Origin: Bradyrhizobium guangdongense
Lineage (GTDB): Bacteria > Pseudomonadota > Alphaproteobacteria > Rhizobiales > Xanthobacteraceae
Assembly (NCBI RefSeq): GCF_004114975.1
Contig: NZ_CP030051.1
Location: 1,860,001 to 1,924,000 of the forward strand
Length of the DNA: 64,000 nucleotides
Direction of reading: 5' to 3'
The notes below the pieces were generated by a model. The model saw only the letters and a list, made by a program, of their open reading frames with translations. It ran no database searches and was not told the DNA's origin. Shown here piece after piece: positions 52,629-61,578 of the stretch. A program made the position numbers and the translations under genes. The stretch's first letter is position 1. Each line of letters opens with the position of its first letter.

Positions 52629-53056
52629 TGATGCATAATCCGATGGCGTACATGGCCAATCAGGCCTATCGGGGCGCGGCTACCAGCGTGCCGCCGCTGA
52701 AGGCGGTCTCGATGCTGCTCGGCGGCGCGATCACCTTCCTCCAGAAATCGCTGGCGGCGCAGGAAGCGCGGCGCTTCGAGGAGGGGCACGAATATCTGCT
52801 GAAGGCGACCGCGATCCTGCGCGGGCTCAGCCACAATCTCGACTTCACCAGGGGCGGGGCGGTCGCCGAGAGGCTGTTCCAGACCTACAACAGCGTGATC
52901 GTGGCGAGCCACAGGGCGTTCGGACGGCCGCACGTCCGCGAGAGTTTTCGGCGGATCATTGCGGCTCTCACCGAGCTGCGGGAGGCCTGGGAGTATGTGG
53001 ACGCAACAGTGCGGGCCGGCAAGCCCGCGCCGGCTGATTCGGCCCGCATGGGCTGA
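52628..53056 (+). CDS. fliS: Flagellin export chaperone FliS
   Basis: 142 residues from ATG 52628, overlapping the fliD stop as TGATG. It contains AYMANQAYRGAATSVPPLKA (the FliS start 'Y....v.taspe.l...LyegAi'), LLGGAITFLQKSLAAQEARR, and the later LLKATAILRGLSHNLDF. FliS binds the disordered C-terminal end of flagellin and guides it to FlhA. It serves the flagellin two genes upstream. The tail after residue 125 is Pro/Ala-rich. Confidence 0.88.
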   Translation: MMHNPMAYMANQAYRGAATSVPPLKAVSMLLGGAITFLQKSLAAQEARRFEEGHEYLLKATAILRGLSHNLDFTRGGAVAERLFQTYNSVIVASHRAFGRPHVRESFRRIIAALTELREAWEYVDATVRAGKPAPADSARMG

Positions 53057-53227
53057 AATGCGAGGGGCATCGGGGCCCGCGAACCCTCCGCGCGATCGCC
53101 TGTCCCGCCGTTTGGGCCTGTTTCCGTAGTGCTCCGGGTGGTTTTGGCCCACGCGGACGTCGGAAACCCGTTTCCGCCCCACTTGCAATGCTTTATGACG
53201 GCCTGACCGAGGCGGGATCGGCGGGCG

Positions 53228-53500
53228 ATGGACGTCACCGAGTTTGAGCAACTGATCGATCGGCTGGGCGAGGATCTCTCCCTCTGGCCCGACGACCGGC
53301 GCTTGCCCGCCGAAGAGCTGCTGAAGCATTCCTCCGCCGCCCAGGCCTTACTGGAGGAGATGCGCGCTCTGCGCCAGGCCCTCGCCGCTCCCCCGGTGCG
53401 AGCGCCCGAAGGCCTCACTGATCGCATTGCGGCGGCGGCAGCGAAAATGAAGAGCGACACCGCAGAGCCGCGCACCGAAGGCGAGACGGCGGAGAGCTGA
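53228..53500 (+). CDS. Small 'LWP' protein, possible sigma-factor partner
   Basis: 90 residues. The first half reads LIDRLGEDLSLWPDDRRLPA followed by LLKHSSAAQALLEEMRALRQ. This 'G.DL..WP...R..A..LL..S..A..LL' pattern recurs in small proteins encoded beside ECF sigma factors in Alphaproteobacteria. The second half is Ala/Lys/Glu-rich and disordered. It is separated from the sigma gene at 49194 by fliC-fliD-fliS. A FlgM-like antagonist role is an inference from size and position only. Confidence 0.6.
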   Translation: MDVTEFEQLIDRLGEDLSLWPDDRRLPAEELLKHSSAAQALLEEMRALRQALAAPPVRAPEGLTDRIAAAAAKMKSDTAEPRTEGETAES

Positions 53501-53762
53501 ACGGCTCTTCTTCTGTACTTTGATGTGCGCCTCTTCACCCCTCCCGCAAGCAGGGCGAGAGGGCACGCCTCCATCGCCGCTGCAAATCGGCTCGAGATAG
53601 CCTCTCACTGCGCACGCGGCAGATTTTGCCAAATCGAAAGGTTTATCGCAGCGGCGAATCCGCGCCTGAATCCGCGCGCCTCCGCGTTTCATCAGCACAC
53701 AGATTTCAAGCGCGCTGACCGGCATCCGTCTCGCCGGCCGCGCCGGAAGGTCGGAGTTCCTG

Positions 53763-54431
53763 ATGACAGTTTCCGCAGTGAGTTCTGCAACGACCGCGAG
53801 CACGGCGACGTCGTCATCGTCGAGCACCTCCTCCAGCTCAACGCTGACGTCCAGCGATTTCCTGAGCCTGCTCGTCAGCGAGCTCCAGAACCAGGATCCG
53901 CTGAATGCGACATCGACGACCGACCTCGTCAATCAGCTCACCTCCTACGCCAATTTCAGCTCCCAGCAGTCGATCAACTCCAGTCTGACCTCGCTCGCGA
54001 GCTCGTTCTCGAGCCTCGTGACGCTGAACTCGGTCAACTATATCGGCCACACCGTCGAGGCGAAGACCGACACCTCGACCTTGAGCAACGGCTCGGCGAC
54101 GTTCGGCTACTCGCTGTCATCGGCGGCCTCCGACGTTTCGATCACCGTCAAGGATTCTTCGGGCAACACGGTCTACACCGGCGCCGGGACCGGCAATTCC
54201 GGTTCCAACACCTTCACCTGGGACGGCAAGAATTCCAGTGGCACCCAGCTCGCTGACGGCGGCCAGTACACGATCTCGGTCACCGCGACGGACAGCGCCG
54301 GCAACTCGGTCCTCAATTACACGACTGTCACCGGTACCGTGACCGGCATCGACACCTCGACGTCCACGCCCTCGCTCACGGTGAACGGCGTCTCCGTCAG
54401 CGCTTCCAACATCATCGGCGTCACGTCCTGA
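53763..54431 (+). CDS. flgD: Flagellar hook-capping protein FlgD, long form
   Basis: 222 residues. A 28-residue Ser/Thr-rich start (TASTATSSSSSTSSSSTLTS) precedes the FlgD signature SDFLSLLVSELQNQDPLNAT (~31-50). The C-terminal part has the FlgD tudor/Ig-like region with FTWDGKNSSGTQLADGGQYT (~138-157), the classic 'WdG.d..G....G.Y' motif missing from the FlgD at 1622. It caps the hook during growth. It lies 262 bases after the LWP gene and 31 bases before flgE. Confidence 0.92.
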   Translation: MTVSAVSSATTASTATSSSSSTSSSSTLTSSDFLSLLVSELQNQDPLNATSTTDLVNQLTSYANFSSQQSINSSLTSLASSFSSLVTLNSVNYIGHTVEAKTDTSTLSNGSATFGYSLSSAASDVSITVKDSSGNTVYTGAGTGNSGSNTFTWDGKNSSGTQLADGGQYTISVTATDSAGNSVLNYTTVTGTVTGIDTSTSTPSLTVNGVSVSASNIIGVTS

Positions 54432-54462
54432 TCCCGCGTCCAGATCTCCTCGGAGTTTCATC

Positions 54463-55728
54463 ATGAGTCTCACTGGTGCCCTTTCTTCGGCGATCTCCGC
54501 GCTCAGCGCGCAGAGCCAGTCGCTGTCCATGATCAGCGACAACATCGCCAATTCCTCTACGACCGGCTACAAGACGACGTCGGCGATGTTCGACGACCTC
54601 GTCACCGCCTCGAGCAACGCGACGTCCTATGCCTCGGGCGGCGTCATGGTCTCGGGCCGCGCCAACATCACCCAGCAGGGCCTGCTGGCCTCGACCTCCA
54701 ACGCCACCGACGTTGCGATCCAGGGCTCGGGCTTCTTCGTCGTCACCAGCGCGACGTCGGGCGGCACCACCTCCTACACCCGCAACGGCGCCTTCTCGAC
54801 CGACAATGCGGGCTATCTCGAGAACAACGGCAGCTATCTCGAGGGCTGGCGCACCGATGCGGACGGCAACGTCGTCGGCAATGAATCGGCGAGCAATCTC
54901 CAGGCCATCAACACAGAGATCGCCTCCACCAGTGGCAGCGCCACTACCAAGACCACGATTGCGGCCAACCTGCCATCGGATGCCGCCACCGGCGACACCT
55001 ACACCAGCTCGATGACCGTCTACGATTCGCTCGGCGCTGCGAACTCGATGCAGGTGACCTGGACCAAGACCGGGACCAACACCTGGAGCGCGAGCTTCGC
55101 CAATCCGACCTCGACCTCGGATACCACCACCGCGACCGGCACGGCCTCGGGCTCGGTCGCCATCACCTTCAACAGCGACGGCTCGCTTGCCAGCACCAGC
55201 CCAAGTCCCGCGACCGTCAAAGTCACGGGCTGGACCGATGGCGCGACCGACAGCACGATTACGATGAATCTCGGCACCGCCGGCAAGACCGACGGTCTGA
55301 CGCAATACGCCTCGGGCGAGACGACGCCGACGGTCAACGTCACCAGCATCTCCTCGGACGGCCTGTCCTACGGCAAGCTCTCCAGCATTTCGATCGGCAA
55401 GAACGGCGTGGTCGACGCCACCTATTCCAACGGCCAGACCATCGCGATCTACAAGATCGCGGTGGCGACCTTTGCCGACCCCACCGGACTATCCGCCGCC
55501 AGCGACGGTCTCTATTCCGCGACGGTCACCTCGGGGAGCGCCGCGCTGCAGGCCTCCGGCGAGAACGGTGCGGGCACGATCTACGGCAGCGAGCTGGAAT
55601 CCTCGACCACCGACACCTCCAGCCAGTTCTCGAGCATGATCTCCGCGCAGCAAGCCTATTCGGCTGCGTCCCAGGTCATCTCCACCGTCAACAAGATGTA
55701 CGACACCCTGATCTCGGCGATGAGGTGA
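54463..55728 (+). CDS. flgE: Flagellar hook protein FlgE
   Basis: 421 residues. The N terminus has the rod/hook signature SLTGALSSAISALSAQSQSL and MISDNIANSSTTGYKTTSAM (~26-45). Central beta domains include VAIQGSGFFVVTSATSGGTT and the FlgE strand YTRNGAFSTDNAGYLENNGS. The C-terminal helix FSSMISAQQAYSAASQVIST and NKMYDTLISAMR close the fold. FlgE polymerises into the hook. It is followed after three bases by a small helical gene. Confidence 0.95.
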   Translation: MSLTGALSSAISALSAQSQSLSMISDNIANSSTTGYKTTSAMFDDLVTASSNATSYASGGVMVSGRANITQQGLLASTSNATDVAIQGSGFFVVTSATSGGTTSYTRNGAFSTDNAGYLENNGSYLEGWRTDADGNVVGNESASNLQAINTEIASTSGSATTKTTIAANLPSDAATGDTYTSSMTVYDSLGAANSMQVTWTKTGTNTWSASFANPTSTSDTTTATGTASGSVAITFNSDGSLASTSPSPATVKVTGWTDGATDSTITMNLGTAGKTDGLTQYASGETTPTVNVTSISSDGLSYGKLSSISIGKNGVVDATYSNGQTIAIYKIAVATFADPTGLSAASDGLYSATVTSGSAALQASGENGAGTIYGSELESSTTDTSSQFSSMISAQQAYSAASQVISTVNKMYDTLISAMR

Positions 55729-55731
55729 GCG

Positions 55732-55992
55732 ATGCGTCGCGACAAGGCGAGCGCCGCCGGAGAAGCGCTGCTGCGCCGGCTGCAACGACTGGTCGCGCGG
55801 GCCGCAACCGTCGCGGAGATCGATCGCAAGCAAATCGTTGCGCTGCTCGACGATCTCGAGACGACGCGGCGCGGTCTGCTGAAGGAATGCGCTGATGTCG
55901 ACAGCGAAATGAGACAGGCGACCGTCAGGACGACCGCGATCGGCACATACTTGCGCAACGCGCAAGCCCGTCGCGGCAAGCGGCACAATTAG
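55732..55992 (+). CDS. Small helical protein in the flagellar unit
   Basis: 86 residues of Arg/Ala/Leu-rich helix (ALLRRLQRLVARAATVAEID, then KQIVALLDDLETTRRGLLKE), with a basic tail RGKRHN. It starts three bases after flgE and ends nine before the FlgN-like gene, so it belongs to the operon. It could be an export chaperone or cofactor of the next protein. No family can be recognised, and no similar small gene is seen in the first cluster. Confidence 0.65.
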   Translation: MRRDKASAAGEALLRRLQRLVARAATVAEIDRKQIVALLDDLETTRRGLLKECADVDSEMRQATVRTTAIGTYLRNAQARRGKRHN

Positions 55993-56001
55993 AAGAAGGC
56001 G

Positions 56002-56475
56002 ATGATCATGAGTGTAGCCCAAGCCAATAGCCAAGCCACCAAAGCCGGCGCCGCAACCGGCGATGCGCGGATCAAGTCGCTGATCGCGCTGATCGACGTC
56101 CTGATCGCGCTGATCGCGGAAGAGAACGCCGAGCTCGCCAAGGGCCTGCCGGCCTCGCGGCTGAAGCAGGTCGATGAGAAGAACCGCCTGGCAGAGATTT
56201 TCGAGCGTACGGTCGCCGAGTGCGCGGCCGGCACGACCACGCTGAACGTGCGGGACCGGATCCTGCGCGAGCAGCTGCTGGACCGGATCCTGAAGCTGCG
56301 CGCCGCCATGGACGAGAACCTGGTGCGTCTGCGGGCCGCGATCGAGGCCAGCAACCGACGGATCGAGGCGGTCATGCAGGCGATCCGTGAGCAGATCGCC
56401 GCCGTGACGCCCTATGGCGCCTCGGGCCGCGTTTCCGCGCGCGCCGTCTCCAGCGGCACCAGCCGCAGCGCCTGA
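56002..56475 (+). CDS. FlgN-like flagellar export chaperone (predicted)
   Basis: 157 residues. The helix LIDVLIALIAEENAELAKGL (~29-48), then SRLKQVDEKNRLAEIFERTV, matches the shape 'L..ll..E...L..g....l..l...K..L...fe' of FlgN. The later MDENLVRLRAAIEASNRRIE and the tail AAVTPYGASGR complete the pattern. Being directly upstream of flgK and flgL, the known FlgN clients, strengthens the call. The start may be the second ATG at 56008. Confidence 0.7.
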   Translation: MIMSVAQANSQATKAGAATGDARIKSLIALIDVLIALIAEENAELAKGLPASRLKQVDEKNRLAEIFERTVAECAAGTTTLNVRDRILREQLLDRILKLRAAMDENLVRLRAAIEASNRRIEAVMQAIREQIAAVTPYGASGRVSARAVSSGTSRSA

Positions 56476-56493
56476 AGAGCAGGGGAGGCCTCC

Positions 56494-58269
56494 GTGTCGC
56501 TCGATATCGCACGATCGATCGCTTTCAGCGGCCTGTCGTCTACGTCGGTGCAGATCAGCGTCACGTCGTCGAACATCTCGAACGCCGACACGACGGGCTA
56601 CACCAAAAAAACCGCGAACCAGTCGAGCAGCGTCACCAACGGCGTCGGTACCGGCGTCACCGTGACGGGCATCACCTCGACGGTCGACAAGCTGCTGCTG
56701 AAGTCGCTGGTCAGTGCGGATTCCGATCTCGGTGCGGCCGACACGACCAATACCTATCTGACGTCGCTGGAAAAGCTCTACGGCTCGACCAGCAGCACCA
56801 GCAGCTCGTCAACCGGAACGTCGCTCGCCAACAGCATCGCTTCGCTGGAATCGGCTCTGTCGTCGCTGGCGAGCACGCCGAGCAGCGCCTCGCTGCAATC
56901 CAACGTCGTCAGCGCGCTCGACGACGTCACCAGCCAGTTGCGGGAGACCTCGAGCGGGATCCAGAAGCTCCGCTCCAATGCCGACCAGGACATCGCGTCC
57001 TCGATCGACGACGTCAACACGGACCTGCAGAACATTTCGGATCTGAACGCCGAGATCAAGCAGACGGCCGCGGCCGGCCAGTCGACGGCCGACCTGGAGG
57101 ACCAGCGCAACACCGCGCTCCAGGACGTCGCCTCCAAGATGAACGTCAGCTACTACACCGCCTCGAACGGCGATCTCCAGGTCTACACCACGACCGGGCA
57201 GGCGCTGGTCGACTCGTCCGCGCACAAGATCAGCTATGCGGCTGCGGCCAACGTGTCGCCGTCGACGACCTACACGGCGGGCTCCTCGTCGAGCGGCTTC
57301 AGCGCGATCTCGGTGAACGGTGTCGACATCACGTCGCAGATCACTGGCGGCGACATTGGCGCGCTCGTCACTCTCCGCGACAAGACCCTGCCGGCGGCGC
57401 AATCGCAGCTCGATCAGCTCGCGAGCCAGCTTGCCTCGGCGGTCAACACCGTCTCGAACAGCGCCTCCTCGGTGCCGGCGCCGACGAGCCTAACCGGAAC
57501 GACCAGCGTTACCAGCGGCACGGCGCTGTCCGCCACCGGTACGGTGCGCCTTGCTGTCACCGACCAGAGCGGAAATCTGGTCTCATACGGCGATCTCGAT
57601 TTGTCGTCCTATTCGACCGTCGGCGATCTCGTGACGGCCATCAATGGCATCTCCGGGATGTCGGCCTCAATCGATGCGAACGGCCATCTCTCGATCTCGG
57701 CGACCGCTTCGGGCAATGGCATCGCCATCAACGAGATGACGAGCTCGGTGGGAAGCTCGAACGAGGGGTTTTCGAGCTATTTCGGCCTCAACGACCTCAT
57801 GACCGGAACCAGTGCATCGGATATCGCGGTCGACAGCAGTATTCTGACCGGCACCAAGGGGCTGCAGCTCGCCACGCTGAATTCCTCATCGAGCCTCACC
57901 GCCGGCAACAGCGTGCTGACATCGGGGTCGGCGACCACAGTCAATGCGCTCTACAGCGCATTGACTGCGTCCCGGACGTTTTCCTCCACCGGAGGTCTCG
58001 CTGCCACCACCGGGTCGTTCGCCGACTACGCCTCGACTATCGTCGCCGACGTTGCGAGCAAGTCCTCGCAGGCCTCGACCAATTACACCGCCAAGGAGAC
58101 CGCGCAATCGACCTATGCAAGCTCGCTGTCGTCGCAGTCGGGCGTCAACCTCGACGAGGAATCGGCCAATCTGAGCACGCTACAGAACCAGTACTCGGCG
58201 GCGTCCGCGCTGATCTCGGCGATCAACACGATGTACTCGGCGCTGATCACCGCCGTGCAGTCGTCGTAA
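56494..58269 (+). CDS. flgK: Flagellar hook-filament junction protein FlgK
   Basis: 591 residues from a GTG behind AGGGGAGG. The FlgK N terminus SLDIARSIAFSGLSSTSVQI and SNISNADTTGYTKKTANQSS (~28-47) is clear. A long Ser/Thr-rich middle contains LRDKTLPAAQSQLDQLASQL, the FlgK D1 helix (~295-314). It ends VNLDEESANLSTLQNQYSAA and SAINTMYSALITAVQSS, as family members do. FlgK is the first junction ring above the hook. flgL follows after 16 bases. Confidence 0.94.
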   Translation: MSLDIARSIAFSGLSSTSVQISVTSSNISNADTTGYTKKTANQSSSVTNGVGTGVTVTGITSTVDKLLLKSLVSADSDLGAADTTNTYLTSLEKLYGSTSSTSSSSTGTSLANSIASLESALSSLASTPSSASLQSNVVSALDDVTSQLRETSSGIQKLRSNADQDIASSIDDVNTDLQNISDLNAEIKQTAAAGQSTADLEDQRNTALQDVASKMNVSYYTASNGDLQVYTTTGQALVDSSAHKISYAAAANVSPSTTYTAGSSSSGFSAISVNGVDITSQITGGDIGALVTLRDKTLPAAQSQLDQLASQLASAVNTVSNSASSVPAPTSLTGTTSVTSGTALSATGTVRLAVTDQSGNLVSYGDLDLSSYSTVGDLVTAINGISGMSASIDANGHLSISATASGNGIAINEMTSSVGSSNEGFSSYFGLNDLMTGTSASDIAVDSSILTGTKGLQLATLNSSSSLTAGNSVLTSGSATTVNALYSALTASRTFSSTGGLAATTGSFADYASTIVADVASKSSQASTNYTAKETAQSTYASSLSSQSGVNLDEESANLSTLQNQYSAASALISAINTMYSALITAVQSS

Positions 58270-58285
58270 CGCGGGGAGCAGGCCC

Positions 58286-59197
58286 ATGGTCGCGATGCGG
58301 ATCGCCACCTTCGCCCAGTCGAGCCAGATGATCGCCGACGCGATGCGCGTGGAATCGGTGATGGCCAGCGAGCAGGTCCAGGAATCCTCGGGCGTCGTCT
58401 CCACCGATTTCGGCGGCTACGGCTCGAACGCGCAGCATGTCGTCAATCTCCAGGTGTCGGTGACCCGCGCCCAGTCCTATATCGATGCGGCGACGCTCGC
58501 CGACAGCAAGGTGCAGGTGATGTATTCGGCGGTCGGATCGATGACCGACATCATCACCCAGCTCCGCACCCAGCTCAGCGCCGCCTCGACCGGAAGCTCG
58601 ACTGAAACTACATCCGTGATCTCCTCGGCACAGCAGATGCTGCAAGAGATGGGCTCGCTGATGAACACCCAATATGACGGCCAGTATGTCTTTGCCGGCG
58701 GTAAGACCGACACGGCGCCGGTCGACCTCACCAGCTTTTCGTCGGGGACAGGCTCCACCACCACGGTGGATGCCAGCTACTACAAGGGCGGTAACGAGAT
58801 CGCCTCGGTGCGTGTCGCCACCGACAACACCGTGTCGTACGGGGTCAACGCCGACAATTCGGCGTTCGAGGAGGTGATGCGCGTGCTGAAGTTCGTGGCC
58901 AACAGCAGCTCGCTATCGTCCTCGGACATTTCGAGCGCGCTCGATCTGGCGAGCACCGCGCTCGACGACACCGCCGCGGTACAGGCCAAGCTCTCCAGCT
59001 CAGCGTCCTCGATCGAGGCGGCGAGCACACGCCAGACCGATTACAAGAGCTATGCCGAGAGCCTGTCGAACGACCTCACCGGGGTCGATGTCGCCGCCAT
59101 CACCGCCCAGCTCTCGACCTACCAGACCCAGCTCACCGCGTCCTATTCGGCGATGTCCAAGATCCTGGGCATGAATCTGGCGAGCTATCTGAAGTAG
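58286..59197 (+). CDS. flgL: Flagellar hook-filament junction protein FlgL
   Basis: 303 residues of flagellin-like fold. The N-terminal helix has MRIATFAQSSQMIADAMRVE. MNTQYDGQYVFAGGKTDTAP (~128-147) is the FlgL 'GqYlFaG...t.p' loop. The C-terminal helix contains LTGVDVAAITAQLSTYQTQL, the 'D.aea...l...q..lqasy' motif of the family. It completes the flgK-flgL junction of the second flagellar set. It is unlike the partial FlgL at 1-794 outside the core motifs. The next gene is convergent and ends two bases away. Confidence 0.94.
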   Translation: MVAMRIATFAQSSQMIADAMRVESVMASEQVQESSGVVSTDFGGYGSNAQHVVNLQVSVTRAQSYIDAATLADSKVQVMYSAVGSMTDIITQLRTQLSAASTGSSTETTSVISSAQQMLQEMGSLMNTQYDGQYVFAGGKTDTAPVDLTSFSSGTGSTTTVDASYYKGGNEIASVRVATDNTVSYGVNADNSAFEEVMRVLKFVANSSSLSSSDISSALDLASTALDDTAAVQAKLSSSASSIEAASTRQTDYKSYAESLSNDLTGVDVAAITAQLSTYQTQLTASYSAMSKILGMNLASYLK

Positions 59198-59199
59198 GC

Positions 59200-60771
59200 C
59201 TATTCGGCCGCGATCCGTTCGATCGCCATGGCGCGGAGCTTTGCGCGCTGGATCTTGACGCCGTTGGCGCTGTCGGTGACCGGGAAGGCGTCCACGAGAT
59301 AGATCCGTGCCGGCACCTTGTAACCGGCGAGCCGCTCGCGCAGGCGGGCGAGCAACGTTTCCTGCTGCGGGGGCGCGCCGGCCGGGATGACGAAGGCCAC
59401 GCAGCGCGCCTGGCCGTTCAGATCGACGGCGACGACCTGCGCATCCGCAACGCCCGCGCAGGATTTGAGCTCATCCTCGACCTCGCCGGGCGCGACCAGG
59501 AAGCCGCCGAGGCGCATGGCATCGCCGGCGCGGGTTTCATAAACGAATGAGCCGTTGCCGCGGAGCCGGCCGATATCGCCGGTGCGGAAGAAGCCATCCG
59601 CAGCGATCGCCTCGCGCGTCGCATCGGGATTGTTGAAATAGCCGAGGAAGCGCGACGGCGCGCTGATCTCGATTTCGCCGGAGACACCGGGAGCGGCGAG
59701 TTGGCCGGTCTCGGTGTTGCGCACGCGCACCTTCGCCTCCGATGACATCGGCCAGCCGCCGCCCTCGATGCGATCGGCAAAGGCGTCGGTGCCGCGGCCG
59801 ATCGAGAACAGCGCCTGCACTTCGCTCGAACCGTAGAGGCCGAACAGCGACAGGCCGCGCGCTTCGGCCTGCGCAGCCAGCTCGCGCCAGCCGGGCTGGA
59901 AGGCGGCAAAGCCGCAGACTTCGAGATGCGGGTATGGCCGCGGCGCGTCGCTGAGAGCGAGAATGCGGCGGAACATCTCGTCGGAGCCGAAGGCGTGCGT
60001 GATCCTGTGTTCGCTGAGGATCTTCGACGCCGGCGTCGCCTCGAAGGCATCGAGCACGTGGATTGTCGCGCCAGCCGCGATGAAGCCGAGCAGGCTCGTC
60101 ATGCCGAAGGTGCCGCAGAAAGGCAGCATTGCCAGCAGCGAATGGCGCTGCGGAGAGAGCCGAAGCGCGCGGGCCACAGCGTTGGCGTGGCTCGTCAGCG
60201 TCCGCTGCGAATGCGCCACCAGCTTGGGCCCCTTGGTCGTGCCCGATGTGGTGTAGAGCAGCACCGGCAGGTCGATGTCGCCTTGGGCACGTGCCGACGG
60301 GTAGGGCTTCTCGAACGCATCGAAGCGTGCGCAAGGCCATTGCGCGGATACCGCGTGCGGGCCGATCACCGCGAGCTTCTGCAGCGCGGGCACCTCGTCT
60401 TTGGAGATGTCGGCGAGGATCGCCGCGAAATCGATCGCGCGGAACGCCGCCTCGATCACCAGCAGCTTGGCGCCGGACAATTTGATGAGATGCGCGACCT
60501 CCGCGCTGCGGTAGCGTGTATTCACGGCGGCGACGATCGCGCCGAGCCGGGCGGCGGCGAACAGCAGCGCGATCCATTCGATCCGGTTGACCAGCCAGAC
60601 CGCGACGACGTCGCCCTTGCCGATCCCCTGCGCGGCGAGCCAGGCCGCGGTCTGCCCGATCTTTCCTGAGAATTCCGCGCGCGAGACAGGCGTGTCGTCG
60701 AACACGAAGGCCGGCTCGGCAGCGGTGTCCGATCCGATCAGCGAATGAAGTGAAACCTCGTCGGCATGCAT
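59200..60771 (-). CDS. AMP-forming acyl-CoA synthetase
   Basis: 523 residues of the ANL superfamily. The P-loop-like motif LLYTTSGTTKGPKLVAHSQ lies near 170-188, with GLYGSSEVQALFSIG (~312), the hinge FFRTGDIGRLRGNGSFVYET with its Asp (~400), and the C-terminal Lys region DSANGVKIQRAKLR (~500). It activates a carboxylic acid to acyl-AMP and then acyl-CoA. The acid is unknown; the small hydrophobic pocket motif LPFCGTFGMTSLLGFIAAGA is common in medium-chain and aromatic-acid ligases. Confidence 0.9.
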   Translation of the reverse strand: MHADEVSLHSLIGSDTAAEPAFVFDDTPVSRAEFSGKIGQTAAWLAAQGIGKGDVVAVWLVNRIEWIALLFAAARLGAIVAAVNTRYRSAEVAHLIKLSGAKLLVIEAAFRAIDFAAILADISKDEVPALQKLAVIGPHAVSAQWPCARFDAFEKPYPSARAQGDIDLPVLLYTTSGTTKGPKLVAHSQRTLTSHANAVARALRLSPQRHSLLAMLPFCGTFGMTSLLGFIAAGATIHVLDAFEATPASKILSEHRITHAFGSDEMFRRILALSDAPRPYPHLEVCGFAAFQPGWRELAAQAEARGLSLFGLYGSSEVQALFSIGRGTDAFADRIEGGGWPMSSEAKVRVRNTETGQLAAPGVSGEIEISAPSRFLGYFNNPDATREAIAADGFFRTGDIGRLRGNGSFVYETRAGDAMRLGGFLVAPGEVEDELKSCAGVADAQVVAVDLNGQARCVAFVIPAGAPPQQETLLARLRERLAGYKVPARIYLVDAFPVTDSANGVKIQRAKLRAMAIERIAAE

Positions 60772-60804
60772 GGCAACCGGAGTAGCCCGATCGCGCCAGC
60801 CTGT

Positions 60805-61440
60805 CTACTTGGTGCCGAACATCCGGTCGCCGGCATCGCCAAGGCCCGGCACGATGTAGCCGTGATCGTTGAGCCGCTCGTCGATCGCGGCGGTCCAGAT
60901 CGGCACGTCGGGATGCTCGCTCTGGAACTGAGCGATGCCCTCCGGCGCCGCCAGCAGGCAGACGAAGCGGATGTCGCGGGCGCCGCGGTCCTTGAGCAGC
61001 GAGGCGCCGGCGCAGGCCGAATTGCCGGTCGCCAGCATCGGGTCCATCAGGATCACGGTGCGGTCGGACAGGTCCTGCGGCGCCTTGAAGTAATATTCCA
61101 CGGCCTGCAAGGTCTCGGGGTCGCGATAGAGCCCGATATGGGCGATGCGGGCCGAGGGCATCAGCGCCAGCATGCCGTCGAGGAAGCCGACGCCGGCGCG
61201 CAGGATCGGCGCCAGCGTGAGCTTCTTGCCGGCGATCTTCGGCGCCTGCATCGGGGAGATCGGCGTCTCGATCTCCACCAGCTCCAGCGGCAGGTCGCGC
61301 GTCACCTCGTAGCCGAGCAGCATCCCGACCTCGTTCAGGATCTCGCGGAAGCTCTTGGTCGAGCGATCCTTCTCCCGCATCAGGGAAAGCTTGTGCTGGA
61401 CCAGGGGGTGGGCGACGACGTTGACGCTGCTTGTGCTCAT
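60805..61440 (-). CDS. upp: Uracil phosphoribosyltransferase
   Basis: 211 residues, the standard length. The PRPP-binding motif [17 protein letters not shown] is at ~127-143, and the uracil-binding signature [19 protein letters not shown] closes the C terminus. The N-terminal [20 protein letters not shown] is the family start. It salvages uracil to UMP in the cytoplasm. It is transcribed alone, 33 bases upstream of the acyl-CoA synthetase start on the same strand. Confidence 0.97.
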   Translation of the reverse strand: MSTSSVNVVAHPLVQHKLSLMREKDRSTKSFREILNEVGMLLGYEVTRDLPLELVEIETPISPMQAPKIAGKKLTLAPILRAGVGFLDGMLALMPSARIAHIGLYRDPETLQAVEYYFKAPQDLSDRTVILMDPMLATGNSACAGASLLKDRGARDIRFVCLLAAPEGIAQFQSEHPDVPIWTAAIDERLNDHGYIVPGLGDAGDRMFGTK

Positions 61441-61578
61441 GCAAGCGATCTAACACGGTTCCGCGAAAATGCGCCAGATCGGCTAGGCGTTTTCAGCAAG
61501 CGGCGGGGTGGCTGGCCGGTTGCTCGCCGCGTGGGCAGCCATGGTCAATTTGCGGTCGATCGCGCGGAAGCGTGGGGT

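Noticed and set aside
53528..53566. CCCCTCCCGCAAGCAGGGCG-like hairpin resembling family D repeats
   Set aside because: Too short and degenerate to call a repeat copy; may be a remnant.
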